The notes beneath the pieces were generated by a model that was given only the letters and a program-made list of their open reading frames with translations, had not been told where the DNA came from and did not search any database. Positions 34,159 to 46,400 of a stretch of DNA of 64,000 nt are shown here, in pieces (the stretch's first letter is position 1; each line of letters begins with the position of its first letter). Source of the stretch: Aristolochia californica (lineage: Eukaryota > Streptophyta > Magnoliopsida > Piperales > Aristolochiaceae). A program made the position numbers and the translations under genes. The stretch is taken from contig JARWKL010000007.1 in the NCBI GenBank assembly GCA_029961685.1, forward strand, positions 434,001-498,000, in the 5' to 3' direction.

Positions 34159-35875
34159 GGATGCCTACGACAATTTGATAAAATAGAACCAAATTAATCA
34201 ACCAACACAGTCATTAAATAAACTGATCTGTTCATCAATGCATGCAAAGCCAATTTACACTATAACAGTATATCATAGATGCAGAAATATAAACACAAGT
34301 CAATCCTTAACACATGAAGCCATACTGGTGCATTACTCTTCCGGAAAAAAGACAAGAAATCTTATTGACTGTCATTCAGGCTCTACACCCCACCATGGAA
34401 TACAACATGCAAGCTAAAAAATTTATGTACTAGCACAAAATTTCCCAAATGTCCAGTAATAATGTATGGACAACCCTTTTTAGCCACGTATTGTACTCTT
34501 TACTCTTTTAATAGCTTATGCATCTTCATTCAAAAAAAATAATAATGTATGGACAACAAACTAATCCAACAAACACGAGCCTAGTTTTAACCCTATATCA
34601 AATCACAATCAAATAACAACCTTTGCCCTAAGTAACATTCTATTGGCATAAAAAAGAATGAGGAAAGCTAAAGAAGATCCTCCCTGACAGAAAGAGGCAA
34701 AGAAAACGAGTCACCAAAACAAGCAACTTGAGTTTTGCAAATGTCTAAAAGGTGCTCTCATTTAATGGTTACATAATAAGACGCTAACATAGAACCAGAC
34801 CATACACAAATCCATCAGAGTGTAATGTCCGAAACTGGAAACTTGAACTGTTGGCACCAATATGACAGTAACATCACTTTGTTGAAAAGTTTCCATTTGT
34901 AAAGGGAAGACCTATTTAATCAATCGTTGCCACAGATGTGAGGATCTCCCATGCACACAATAATAAGTGGAGGCCTCTAAAAGAGGAAGCAGTGAAAATT
35001 GTACACATAAATAGGTGCTTTCACCTTGATAATGATCAAAATTAAATGGGATCAAACACACAATCCTTTGGCCATGGACCTCCTCCATCAGGCCTAATGA
35101 GAAGGCAGGTAACCTAAATCTGCAAACACACCATTTAATGCTATAACAGGAAAGCATTCAGCAGATAGGACATATACGCAAAATGATGCCATTGGAAATT
35201 AAAAGTATTTAATTAAATGGCGAAAAGCATAATAATGTTAAAAAGGTGGTGAAGACAACAAACAAAAGAATCACTTCACAATAGGACTCACTCCCTCAAT
35301 GAGAAGACAGGCTGCCAATGTGATCTCACACCCCATATAATGTCACTCATAAAAGAAAGACATGCTAAAGCTAGGACCACTATTTAAAATCATGCATTTG
35401 CAACAATAAATATTTTGATTTTAGTGGCAGAAAGCATAAGTATGTTAAAAGGATGACAAAAACAACAGACAGGATCTATTACAAACTATCCCTTCCTAGG
35501 GTAACAGATAACTGCATGGTGCATTTTATGTTCATCAGTTCGTTTCCTTTTTTTTTTTTTTTTTGAAAGATATAAATTTCCATTAAGAAGATAGGAAAGA
35601 CAGAAAATTGCATACAAGGTCTAAAGCCCATCAACAACAACAAATACAAAGAAGTTAACCACCAAATATCAAGAGATTGTTCCTCAAGTCCTTTTGCAAG
35701 AAAATCAGCTAAACAATAAGATGATTTAAGGGCGTGAGAACATGACACTTGGATTTCTGTACAAATATCTTGAATTTCAGCATACACAGATCATCACCAA
35801 CTAATAACAACCAAAGAATCTCCTTCAAATTCAAGGGAATCCAAGAACAAGATTTAACGATCTTCAAGGCACATA

Positions 35876-36270
35876 AAAGGAATCTAAGCTCCACTTCAGT
35901 GGAGTCAACAGTAGCACCTAAAAGCCTGAAAAAGATAGACTGGTATCTCTCACGAATCTGAAAAACATCAACATATCTAGATGGCCATTTCAGCTTCAGT
36001 CAAAGTTCAACTCTATGACTCCAAAATTTGGAGGGGAGCAAGAAGTAATTTTGACCAGAGGATGAAAATAAAAGGGATCTAATCTCCACTTCAGTGGAGT
36101 CAGTAACACCACCTAGACACCCTGAAATATAAAAGTTTATCCCCTCATAAATTCAAAAAACACAACCACATCCAGAGGGCTTCTTAAGCTTTCATTAAAG
36201 TTCAACCTTATGACACCAAAATTTGGAGGGAACCTAGAATCAATGTTGGGCTCAGGATGAAAAATGTGAG
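35876..36270. repeat. ~195-bp imperfect tandem repeat within the LINE relic
   Basis: The block from AATCTAAGCTCCACTTCAG (35881) recurs from about 36076, each containing the small palindrome CTCCACTTCAGTGGAG and later CCAAAATTTGGAGGG. Confidence 0.7.
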
Positions 36271-37111
36271 CTTGCAGCTTGCAGCATGGAACCAATTTCT
36301 TTGAATTAAAGCACTAAGTATCTCTTGAAACTCTTTTCTAAGTCCCACCCAGAAAACTAATGAAGTGCCTTCCCAACAATTTCTCCTACAGAAGAGGCTC
36401 TATGAGAAAAACACTATGATTCCTTTCTTCCCAAAGACTCATGGAATAATAGCGTGAGTAACTTTCTAAAAAATCTTGCCAAGGTTTGGAAGAGTCCAAC
36501 TAATGTTTTAATGAAGAAACTCATCAAAAGATGCTGGGAAATAAAATCTATTCCAAATCAGTGAAAAAAGAAACCCCAAACCTTAAAAGAGAATGCACAA
36601 CAACGAAGAAGACAGCAGTTGTTCCTTTTCAATGCAACAGAACTTGTATAGACCACCATCAAAGTGCATTCCTCTTCTTTCTAACAACTTCACGCTGAGA
36701 ATCTTTCCTCTAATCCCACACTAGTTAAAGAAGATACATCAATGCGGTTCTAAAAGTCTCCAATCAACATAAAAAGGACAAATTTGCCCATTTAGTCAAA
36801 TCAGTGAGCTGTAAAATGTACCAAATGTAAAATGACCTTGGTTCCACATCCAATTGAGCTTTTGTATCTCTTATTGGCAGAAGTAGAAATCATCAAGGAG
36901 ATGACTAGCACCAATAGCCTCATCATCATTAATGTCTACACTTTTGAGGTCCCAATATCTTTTCCCATGGATGCTTCAACTCAAACATAAGGGTCACTTA
37001 CAGTCTAGACATGTTAAAGTAGAAACTAGCAATGTTAGAATCACCAAACCATCCATCGAACCAGAACTAAACTCTAGAACTGCAGCTAACTTAAAACTGA
37101 ATTCCATTCTT

Positions 37112-37308
37112 GAAATCATTAGTAAGTTTGCAAGTCATCATCCAAAGACAAGCACTATATATGGGCTTGTTACAGAGAAACCAATCATTCTAATTGAGGA
37201 TATACTTTGTCGAAATCATTAGTAAGTTTGCAACTCATCATCCAAAAACAAGCTCTATATATGAGCTTGTTACCCAGAAACCAATCACTCTAATTGAGGA
37301 TATACTTT
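37112..37308. repeat. 100-bp tandem pair, inverted relative to neighbouring units
   Basis: Two units start GAAATCATTAGTAAGTTTGC at 37112 and 37212. The first 22 bases are the reverse complement of the block at 37498..37519 and of two further copies downstream. Confidence 0.8.
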
Positions 37309-38075
37309 GAAATCACAACCTATCTCCATAATGAATTCCTTTCAGCACTGAATCACCACAGCCATTTTGTAAGAAAGGCCTTTTTCATGATCCACATCAT
37401 CTTAATACCCAAACCTCCATAAGTTTAAGGGAGACAGATTTCCTTATTTTTTATTTTTTTTTAAAAGATGTATTTATATTAGAGACAGATTTCCTTCTTG
37501 CAAACTTACTAATGATTTCGACAACAGAAATCATTCTAATTGAGGATATACTTTGAAATCACAACCTATCTCCATAATGAATTCCTTTCAGCACTGAATC
37601 ACCACAACCATTTGGTAAGAAAGGCTTTTTTCATGACTTCATACCCAAACCTCCATAAGTTTAAGGGAGACAGATTTCCTTCTAGCAAACTTACTAATGA
37701 TTTTGACAACAGAAATCATTCTAATTGAGGATATACTTTAAAATCACAACCTATCTCCATAATGAATTCCTTTCAGCAATGAATCACCACAACCATTTGG
37801 TAAGAAAAGCTTTTTTCATGATCCACGTCATCTTAATACCCAAACCACCATAACTTTAAGGGAGACAGATTTCCTTCTTGCAAACTTACTAATGATTTCA
37901 ACAACAGAAATCATTCTAATTGAGGATATACTTTGAAATCACAACCTATCTCCATAATGAATTCCTTTCAGCACTGAATCACCACAACCATTTGGTAAGA
38001 AAGGCTTTTTTCATGATCCACATCCTCTTAATACCCAAACATCCATAACTTTAAGGGAGACAGATTTCCTTCCAA
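37280..38075. repeat. ~190-bp tandem array, about four units, derived from LINE coding sequence
   Basis: TAATTGAGGATATACTTTGA recurs near 37290, 37539, 37721 and 37919. Each copy is followed by CAACCTATCTCCATAATG, CACTGAATCACCAC and CTTTAAGGGAGACAGATTTC-type blocks. One unit carries an extra T-rich insert at about 37438..37490. Read on the minus strand, a unit encodes the post-RT block of a plant LINE. Confidence 0.85.
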
Positions 38076-38789
38076 ATGACAAGTATCTAGCTGGTGGAGT
38101 TTGAAGATGCCCTCCACAGAAATTTATCATTCAAGGGCTTCAATTTGTTTGCAATACTTGCCTGAAAGAAAGAAAATGGCAAGACTTTGAAGAGTCTATT
38201 AAGAAGAGTAAATCAACCAGCCTTAGCAAGTGACTAATCCTTCTTTGATGACAATAATTTTTTCAATCTTCTCCAAGATTGCACAACGAAGATCATTGAA
38301 CCTTCTCTGAATAGAGGAAGTCCCAAATAGAGGGATGAAAGAGAAGAAATGAGGGACCAAAGAGAGCTGGCCACACCATCATCACCACTAGGAAAATTAA
38401 AACCAAAGATAAAAGACTTCTCCCAGTTACTTTCTTGTCCCACAGTAATCTCATAAACAGAAACAAAAGCTTTCAATCATCCCACCTACTCAACTCACAA
38501 AAGCACGTTGTGTCCTTTATAAATTCTGGGGTGGACCACCTAGGGGCCTCACCAGCCTAGGTGGTTTCCGACCCTCTCTAATTTGTAAGATTTTAGGTTA
38601 TATTCAAATAACCACTCTACCCCTCCATTAGACCGTTTATCACAAACGAACTGAATGGAGTAGGAGAATAACAAATTTGAAAGCAAGGGGTGTGACTAAT
38701 TTAGCAATTGTCAGGAACGTGAGAGTGAATAAGAACTTTTTTTCAAGGGGTTGAGAGTATTTCACCACCACCACCATCCCCCTCAAAAA

Positions 38790-38815
38790 AAAAATAATAA
38801 TAATAATAATAAAAT
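38790..38815. repeat. AAT microsatellite
   Basis: About eight ATA/AAT triplets after an A-run, inside the proposed 5'UTR intron. Confidence 0.85.
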
Positions 38816-39309
38816 ATGGACTATAGACAATGGGAGATTGAAGAGAAGCAATTCCATGAGGATGCAAGAAGTAGACATTACCATCTGGATGCCATGAGAT
38901 AAGCATAAGAGAAAAGCATTAAAAGCAAAAATTCTACATCTTAGCTGCCACAAAACCCATGCATTACAAAGTGTATTGTTGGACAACGAAAAGGCACCAT
39001 TAACAGAGATTGAAGACCAGAGAGTAATTCCTGATCACTTTTTACATAGATCCTTCTCTCCGTCTCTGTAAACGAGATTAGGGGGAAAGATTGGTGGGGC
39101 CTTCCCCTACGGGGGAACGGGGGAAGGCCCCCGCCCCCCTTTTTTCCTCTTCGATGCTATGGATTTTCTCTTTTGTTTCTGTCAGATCCAGGAATCGGAG
39201 ATGGAAGGAGGAGACCACGCTACCCCCTTCAACCTCCAATGAAAAGTAATAACAATAACCAGAACTAAATCGCATCTAATTTTCAAAAAGAAAAAAATAA
39301 TAAACATAC

Positions 39310-39385
39310 CAGGAGTACAGCGGAGGAAACCTGAGGAGAAAACAGAAGTCGAATCAGTGGAGAGGGAGGTGACGGACGGGGAGGC
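39310..39385 (-). other. Proposed non-coding first exon of the complex I gene
   Basis: On the minus strand, CT-rich leader-like sequence (CCTCCCTCTCCACTGATTCG and on) runs into TGTACTCCTG|GTATGTTT. Its right limit (transcription start) is not fixed. Confidence 0.5.
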
Positions 39386-40494
39386 CGTGAGGATTGGGCT
39401 AATGTTTTATATTTACCAAATTACCCATTGTTAGGCAAGGCAGCCGAATGCTGAGAAGGCCGGGGAAAATGAAAAATATTTACGGAATGCCTATTTTATT
39501 TAGAACGGGTAAGAGCTGATTTATTACCAGCTTATTTACTTAATATTAGAACGGGTAAGAGCTGTTTTATTAATTTGACAGTTACGGCAAATGCTCCTCT
39601 AACAACGGTTAGCGAATACACCCAAAAAATTAGGTGTAAAAAGCTACAAAGGCTCCCTGACAACGGCTAACTAATACACCCAAAAGACAACGTACAAAAA
39701 CTACAACCTACCAGAGTAGACAGAACCACTCTAACATCCCCCACTCCCTTTCTATCTCTACTCTAGACAGAGGGAGAAGGTAAAGAGGGATAACCTTTCT
39801 CAACTAAACCTGAGTAATTGATGATGATATATATTTAAAATCAATAACTAAAATACCCTTAAGAAGAAAATTACATAACCAATTTAGAACCTCAAGAATT
39901 TCTATGATCACATAGGTTAACTAACTCATTTTGTACACCATTTACAATGGGGTGGATGGTGGATCCCACATAAATTATACAGGCCCCCTCAACTATCAAC
40001 CATTTATACAAGGTATTATATTTATCAAATGAATCTTCATCTTTTTCCTTTCAATTGAATCAACTTCATTTTATAACTACACCAAAGAAAATGAAACTTT
40101 CTCCTCTTTAAAAACAGAAAGCTAACCAGACACACTTTGAATTATAAATACTAGTCTTTAATGAAAGAGCTGCTTTGCAAAACCCAAAAGTCGTACCAAA
40201 AGCAACCTGACTAATCAAAGGAATAAAAAGTCTTAGTGGCATGGGGCATGGAGAGATGAAATAATAACAAAAAAAAAAAAAAAACCGTATTTTCTCCCTT
40301 ATCTTGTCCATCATTGTCCATTAAAGGTACAGGCCTTTCTCAAATTAATTCATAGGCAGACAGTAAAAAGAAGATTGCACATTTAAACCATAATACATTT
40401 CATACCAGCACGTCCAACCAACAATTCAACCCAACAACAACCCAAATACTGCTTCCCAAGAATGAAAGCAGCAGCAGCCCTTTTTTAACTACTC
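39386..40494. other. Spacer between two minus-strand genes
   Basis: Promoter of the complex I gene on the left and 3' untranslated sequence of the ARGLU1-like gene on the right. A repeated GAACGGGTAAGAGCTG block occurs at 39504 and 39548. No other gene was seen. Confidence 0.5.
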
Positions 40495-43400
40495 TCATTT
40501 CAGACCCAGTCCAAAGGAAACTTTAGGTCGAGATTTGTTCTTACCCAGCACCCTCATCTGCTTGGCTCGTTCTTCCTCTTCTTCCAATTTCTTCCTTCTC
40601 ATAGCTTCTTCTTTCTGTCGCTGGAGCCGCTCCAACTCCCGGTATCGTTCTTCCTCTTTCTGTTGCTGCTCTAGAGCCTCTCTCCTTTGTGCTTCTTCTA
40701 CTCTTCTTCGGTTCTCCTCCAGCATTCTATCAAGCTCTTCTCTCTCCTTACGAGCTTGTTCCTGTGGCCCATATCAAAGTCATGTCAACCACCAATAGAA
40801 ATATAAAACATCTGCGTAATAGATCTCTATAGCACATGAATCGAGAAGAAAAAAGTTTAAAAGTGGCTGTCCGAGATAAAACTAATATCTTTAACTTCCC
40901 AGGGAAATTTCAGGTAATCAAAGACAATATGATCTGCAGCATGAAGAGGAGGATGCAAATTAGATTAGTTGATCCAAAATTTTCAAAACATTATGATCAA
41001 ATATATCTGAAGATTACCTCTTTCCGCCGAGCTTCAGCAAGAGCAGTTTCTTTTTCCTTTTCAAGTTGAGCAGCCACATCATCGAGTAACTTCTTCCTAC
41101 CTTCCTCTATTCTTCGCTGGATCTCTAGTTTGACCTCCTCAGAGTTCAAACTCTCCTCGACCTTTTTGTGTATGGCCTCTTCTACTCTCCGTGCAGTTTC
41201 CTCTTCCAATAGTTTCAGTTCTGCTTCCCTTTGACGCCTAATATATCATAACTAAAGTTAGACAGATAAATGAACCTCAGCAAGATACTGCAACATCTCG
41301 TGTTCAGAAAGGCCTTCAATGCTAGATTACTGAGCACAACGGCATTGACCAATGCAAACAAATCTTTTCTGTTATCCTTTCTTTTCATCCATCAAGAGAT
41401 TAAATTTACAGGCTTATGCTTTTAAGGCATACCTCTAACAGATTTGAGAGCCAAACAAATGAAGTTTTCAAACTGTTGAACAGTAGAGACAAAAAGCAGG
41501 CACCCAATTGGATCATCAAATATAACAAGTTGGAACTATAGCAGTAGAGCTTCCCTTCAGAAAAAGCCTGTGGAGAGGAATGTCAAGTAACCTGTTGCAG
41601 GTTTGAAACTAATCACCAAACTCACATTAAATGACAGTCTTGACACAAGATAAAACTACTCAAATCACAGATAATTGGAGTTATCAATTATTTGGGGCAG
41701 AAAAACACAATCAGAAGGGGCAAAGTCCACACAGAACAGAAGACTCCACAAAATTCCATCAACTCTTAATGTCAATTAAAGCAGATAAGCAAATGCCTAT
41801 CAACGTTAACATCACAATCTTTGGTGAAAAATAGTGATATTACTTGAGGACAACAGTAAGGCTCAAATTCCTTGGTGAAGCTAACACTTTGCAGTTGAAC
41901 AGCCACAAACCGTTTAATTTCCACTCGAAAAAGAAACCCATCATGTACTTATCCTCCTCCGGGAGCCTTCTTAATGGAATCCTGTTTCTCATCGTTATAT
42001 GAAAACAAATAGAAGCCCATCACACAGCAGATATCCGTCACTTGACAAAACCATCCCATGTACATGATCAATTTTACAGAAGCCAAAGCTTCAAGTTTGA
42101 AGTAAACTACAACAGACAAGAGTTTGATTTTACTATAGTAAGTGGCCCAAGTAAAAAAAGTTATTACATTAAATTTTGAGTAATAAATTTTTAGAAAAAA
42201 CAACCAAAAACAAAGAAAAAAATCATCATCCGACGGCAAAAGGAAAAGATATTTTACTTGACCCGATATTTGACACATGATGATTTTATTATCATTATTG
42301 ATAAAGTTAAGATCCTTTTGCCAGCCAAGACACCCTTTTTTTCTCAACTCTCTAACAGAGTTACCCCTCTATAAGGGTAACATCGAAAGAAAACCTTCTT
42401 TAATTAAAAAAAAAATTAAAATCTTAGTCCATCTAAATCAAGTGCAAACTTTGTCTTATTCAAAAATACTTTTAAAATCAAAGCTCTGCTTGAGAAACTA
42501 AGAAATTAGAAAAAAAAAATTGTACTTTACAAAAAGTTGCAAACTGTCCATAAATCCATAACTAAGAAAACAGAAGCCTGTCCAAAAATGCATTCTAAAT
42601 TGAAAAGATGAATTGGCAAAGAAGAAAAAACAAGTCTAAGGAATTTTCCTGAATTTAAAATTGGAAATTGATAGATACAACAAGTGATAGATACAATCCA
42701 ATTGTGTGGATGAAAGCTCCTACTAGTTAAGGTCAAGTTTGTCAGTTGATTTTTTGTGGTGATTTAGCAATAACCGCAATGCTTCAGAATCCATTTGGGT
42801 CTTAATTAGCTATCTCAGGAGCCACTGCTCCACTATTTTCTTTTTTGAAAATGCCACGGTTCTGATTCTTTTCTTTTAAAAAAAAAAAAAAATACCATGG
42901 TTCCATTATTCTGTTATCTATTTACAAGATATGGTCAAATTAGGAAAAACTGCTCCAAAGTGGAGGCATAGATGCTGACATATCAAGTAAACCTTATTCT
43001 AATGTGCGAGTTTTTTTTCTGAAAAGATTCCAATTTGCAAGTGATTAAGATTTTGCTTTTTGTTTCTTTTTTGCTTTCTTTGAGATAAAGCCATAATTTT
43101 AATAGCTTTATTACCTGGGTTAAATTCCAGTAGGTGTCTAATTGAAGAATCAGTTCAACAGATGTAAGCCTATAAACAGGATAAACAACCCTAGAGCTAT
43201 CTGGTACAGGTTCTATAAAGTGTGAAGTTTTTCAGATTTCTGAACTCATCTTTGTCAACTGGTTTAAATTCAACTCCAGAAAGTCAGGAGTTGAAGTTCA
43301 GACTGCACATATATCTAACTTGTCTGATTACTTTTTTTTTAAATGATTGTCTGATTACTTTAAAAGCAGTCATATGTCAATTCTGAGCTAAAATCACCAC

Positions 43401-46400
43401 AATGGATTAAAAAAATGACCTATACACCAATAAGCCCAGATTGATTTTAAATATCAATATAAAATTAGTAACATTCAGTGCAATCAGCAATACCAGAGCA
43501 AACTTCTTAAGCTGATAACATCGTTTTAATTTTATAATACCCTCAATAACAATAAAACGAGATGGGTGAACTAGACATCAAAACTAATCTCCCCAGATGA
43601 AATCTGCATTTAAGCAACTTGCTGTCACTTATCAAATTACAGATTCTCTAATGTTAGTTGAGGGAAATTTCCCAACCAAAATATCTTATTCTTTTTTATC
43701 ATCCACATACTGTGGTCCTACCAAAGAATCACGCCAACTTTTAATTAGGTAGATAATGATGACATCCTAAATTTAAAAAAAAAAATCATAAAAAGACAGA
43801 TACAAAGACCCCTTAAAGATTGCAGGGAAGAAATGATAACAATAAAACGTGCAAGAATTAAGTAGCCTATTGTTGGGGACAATCGTCTCTAATCATTGCC
43901 CAATTCTTTTGGACACCAAAACAAGTGTATGGGATAGGAAATCTTTTCGATTTGAAAACGTTTGGTTGCAAGGTAAGGAATGTTCTAGACTCATGGACTG
44001 TTGGTGGAAGGAAGCTGATGTTGTGGGTCCGAAAGGTGGTGCTGTAGCCAATTAAATTGAAAATCTTGAAGAACAAACTTCAGTCATGTCCAAAACCACT
44101 CATGTTTCCCTCTACCAAAAGGAGGCCCTTCGTTTGCTTGTTGAGGCTCTTTGACCTTCTCGAAGAAGGTAGACGATTTCCCCCCTAGTTTTCTGAAATA
44201 ATTGCTGTCTCATCAAAATTGCAGAATTTGATTAACAACGATAGGATTAAGGGGAAGCAATGGGCCAGATACCGTTGGCTGAAAGAGGGGGATACCTATT
44301 CCCACTTCTTCCATTACAATGATTCTGCACCTCACTGGTCCAACACGATCACCTCCCTTCAAATTGAAGAGGAGATGACTTTTGATAGATCATTATTAAT
44401 AATGAAATCTTGAGTTTTTTATTCAGTCCTATTGAAGGGAAAATGTACCAATGAACCTGCTCTCCTTCACCTTCCTCTGAGACACTTAACAGGGGCTCAA
44501 CGGGTAGGACTAGAATAATATGCACCATGGAAGAAATAGAAGTTGTCATTTCTCAAATGCCTTTGGATAAGGTGCCAGGTCTTACTAGATTTAATGGAAT
44601 TTTTTTCTGATCTGTCTGGCATTTCATTGCTGATGACGTCAAAAGCATGGCAAATGATTTCTACCTACATGTCAAAAGCATGATAGATGACTTTTACCAA
44701 AATGGGATTACCTATCGAAATCTTGATGCATCCTTTATTGCCTTGTTGTCGAAGAAAGAAAATGTGGAGAAGGTGTCAGATTTCAGGCCTATTAGCCTTA
44801 TCTTGGTTTCTTACAAGATCGAATCCAGGATTTTGGCCAATAGACTCAAGACTGTTCTATCACACATTATCAGCAAGGAACAAAGCTCTTTTATGAAGGG
44901 GAGGTTTATTAGATGCAGCAATGGAGGTTCACAAAGTTATTGACTATTTCAAGCGCGGTAGAAGCCTGAGGATCATGTTGAAGCTTAACTTTGAGACGGC
45001 ATTTGAGAGGGTATGTTGGAGCTACATGGACTCCTCGCTGCTTGACATGGGCTTTGAAGTCAAATGGAGAGGATGGATTCGGAATTGCATTTCTTCAGCA
45101 GTGTATTCGGTAATCATCAATAGGAGTGCATGCAGCCATTTCAAGGGCACTAGAGGTGTTCATCGAGGGAATCCCATCTCCCTTCTTTTGTTTAACAATA
45201 TTGTTGAAGGCCTCACATATATGTTCCACTTAGCTAGAGAAATGGACTGGCTTAAGACTCTCTTTAGTGATGGCAGATTGGATAACCAGATTGTTCAATT
45301 CACTGATGACACTATCATCTTTGGCAAAGGCACAACTGAAGAAAGTCTCCATATTAAGGCCTTGCTAAGCATACTTGAGTTGATTTAAGGTCAGAAATTT
45401 AATTGTAATAAGACCATTCTATTAGGATTCAATGTCACTCAAGCTGCTCTCGACTCCTTGTCTGAAAGGGTGGGTTGTGGTGCAGGCTCCATCTCAGGCG
45501 TCTATCTCGGGTTGCTCTCTACTCTACAAGAATGGGTAAGTCTCTGCAAATGGCATCTTCTGTAGCCTCTTGTTGTGAGTTGTTGACTGCAAGGCATCAG
45601 TCCGATGATCATATTGCTGCCATTGTTTGGTCCCTCTCTAGCGCTCCAAAGGTCAATTTCTTCATTTGGAGTGCTCTTCAACGAAAGCCTTTGACTAGAG
45701 ACAATCTTATTAAGTGTGGATCCATTCTGCCAAGCAACTCATGCTTGTTGTGTGATCAAACTGAAGGGACCATACATCACCTACTTCTACATTGCAAATA
45801 TTCGGGGCACATTAGGAGTCATCTCTTCACTCTCTCTGACCTTTCTCTTTCCAGTCCTAGACCTTTCAGCGACTTTGTCTCTCTTTGTTCTAGCAGTCAT
45901 TTCCCTCTCTTGGGTTTAAGTATGCTTAAGTCAACTCTAGCATTTGTTTTATGGGCCATTTGGGGGAGTGGAATTAACGGTGTTTCAGGCAGTACTCCTC
46001 TACATGGTTAGTTGTGACTGACAGGATAATGGCTAACATTGTTTCTTGGCTTTTTACACTTGATATTTTTGGAGACTTTGTGGGAGGAAGCACTAGAAAC
46101 AATCGAATCCAAATTGCAAATCTCACCTAACACAAGCAGCACCCATCGATGGTTGAATGACAGCCACAATCAAATGATGATATCAAGCTTAATTTAAATG
46201 ATTCTTCACTTGAAAACCACGGTCCCTCGTGGTTTGGGGTGTTTTCAAAAAGTCAAATGGTAGCATGCTCATGTTCAGCCTCTCAGCACTTCAGATTCCA
46301 CAACCGCTGAGATTCAAGCACTTTGTCATGGACTTTGGATCTTCATAAATCAATTCCATGGGAGATTTCATGTGGAAGGTCACTCCCAAGTCTGTTCTTA

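Larger units (their letters stand above)
35549..38480 (-). mobile_element. Decayed L1-type LINE with internally amplified segment
   Basis: In minus-strand order: the end of reverse transcriptase (38476..38234, with LYLGLPLFREG and a WRRLKKLLSSKKD-like stretch), a post-RT block (GGLGI, KAFL.KWLW.F, ER.SLWR; near 38100..37290) present in several tandem copies, zinc-knuckle traces (about 36680..36540), an SLWEERNHSVF-like helix (about 36440) and RNase H traces (VDSTEVEF...CALK, CLADFLAKGLEE; 35890..35640). A T-run at 35549..35565 on the plus strand is its poly(A) tail. All frames are broken. Confidence 0.75.
34165..39309 (-). other. Proposed 5'UTR intron of the complex I gene
   Basis: On the minus strand a donor CCTG|GTATGTTT at 39309 and the acceptor TCGTAG at 34165 bracket 5145 bases with no alternative coding exon. 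The interval holds a LINE relic on the same strand. Inferred from splice signals; transcript data would settle it. Confidence 0.6.

Noticed and set aside
37112..38075. Regularly spaced repeats resembling a CRISPR array
   Set aside because: Plant nuclear context, whole units repeat without unique spacers, and units encode LINE sequence.
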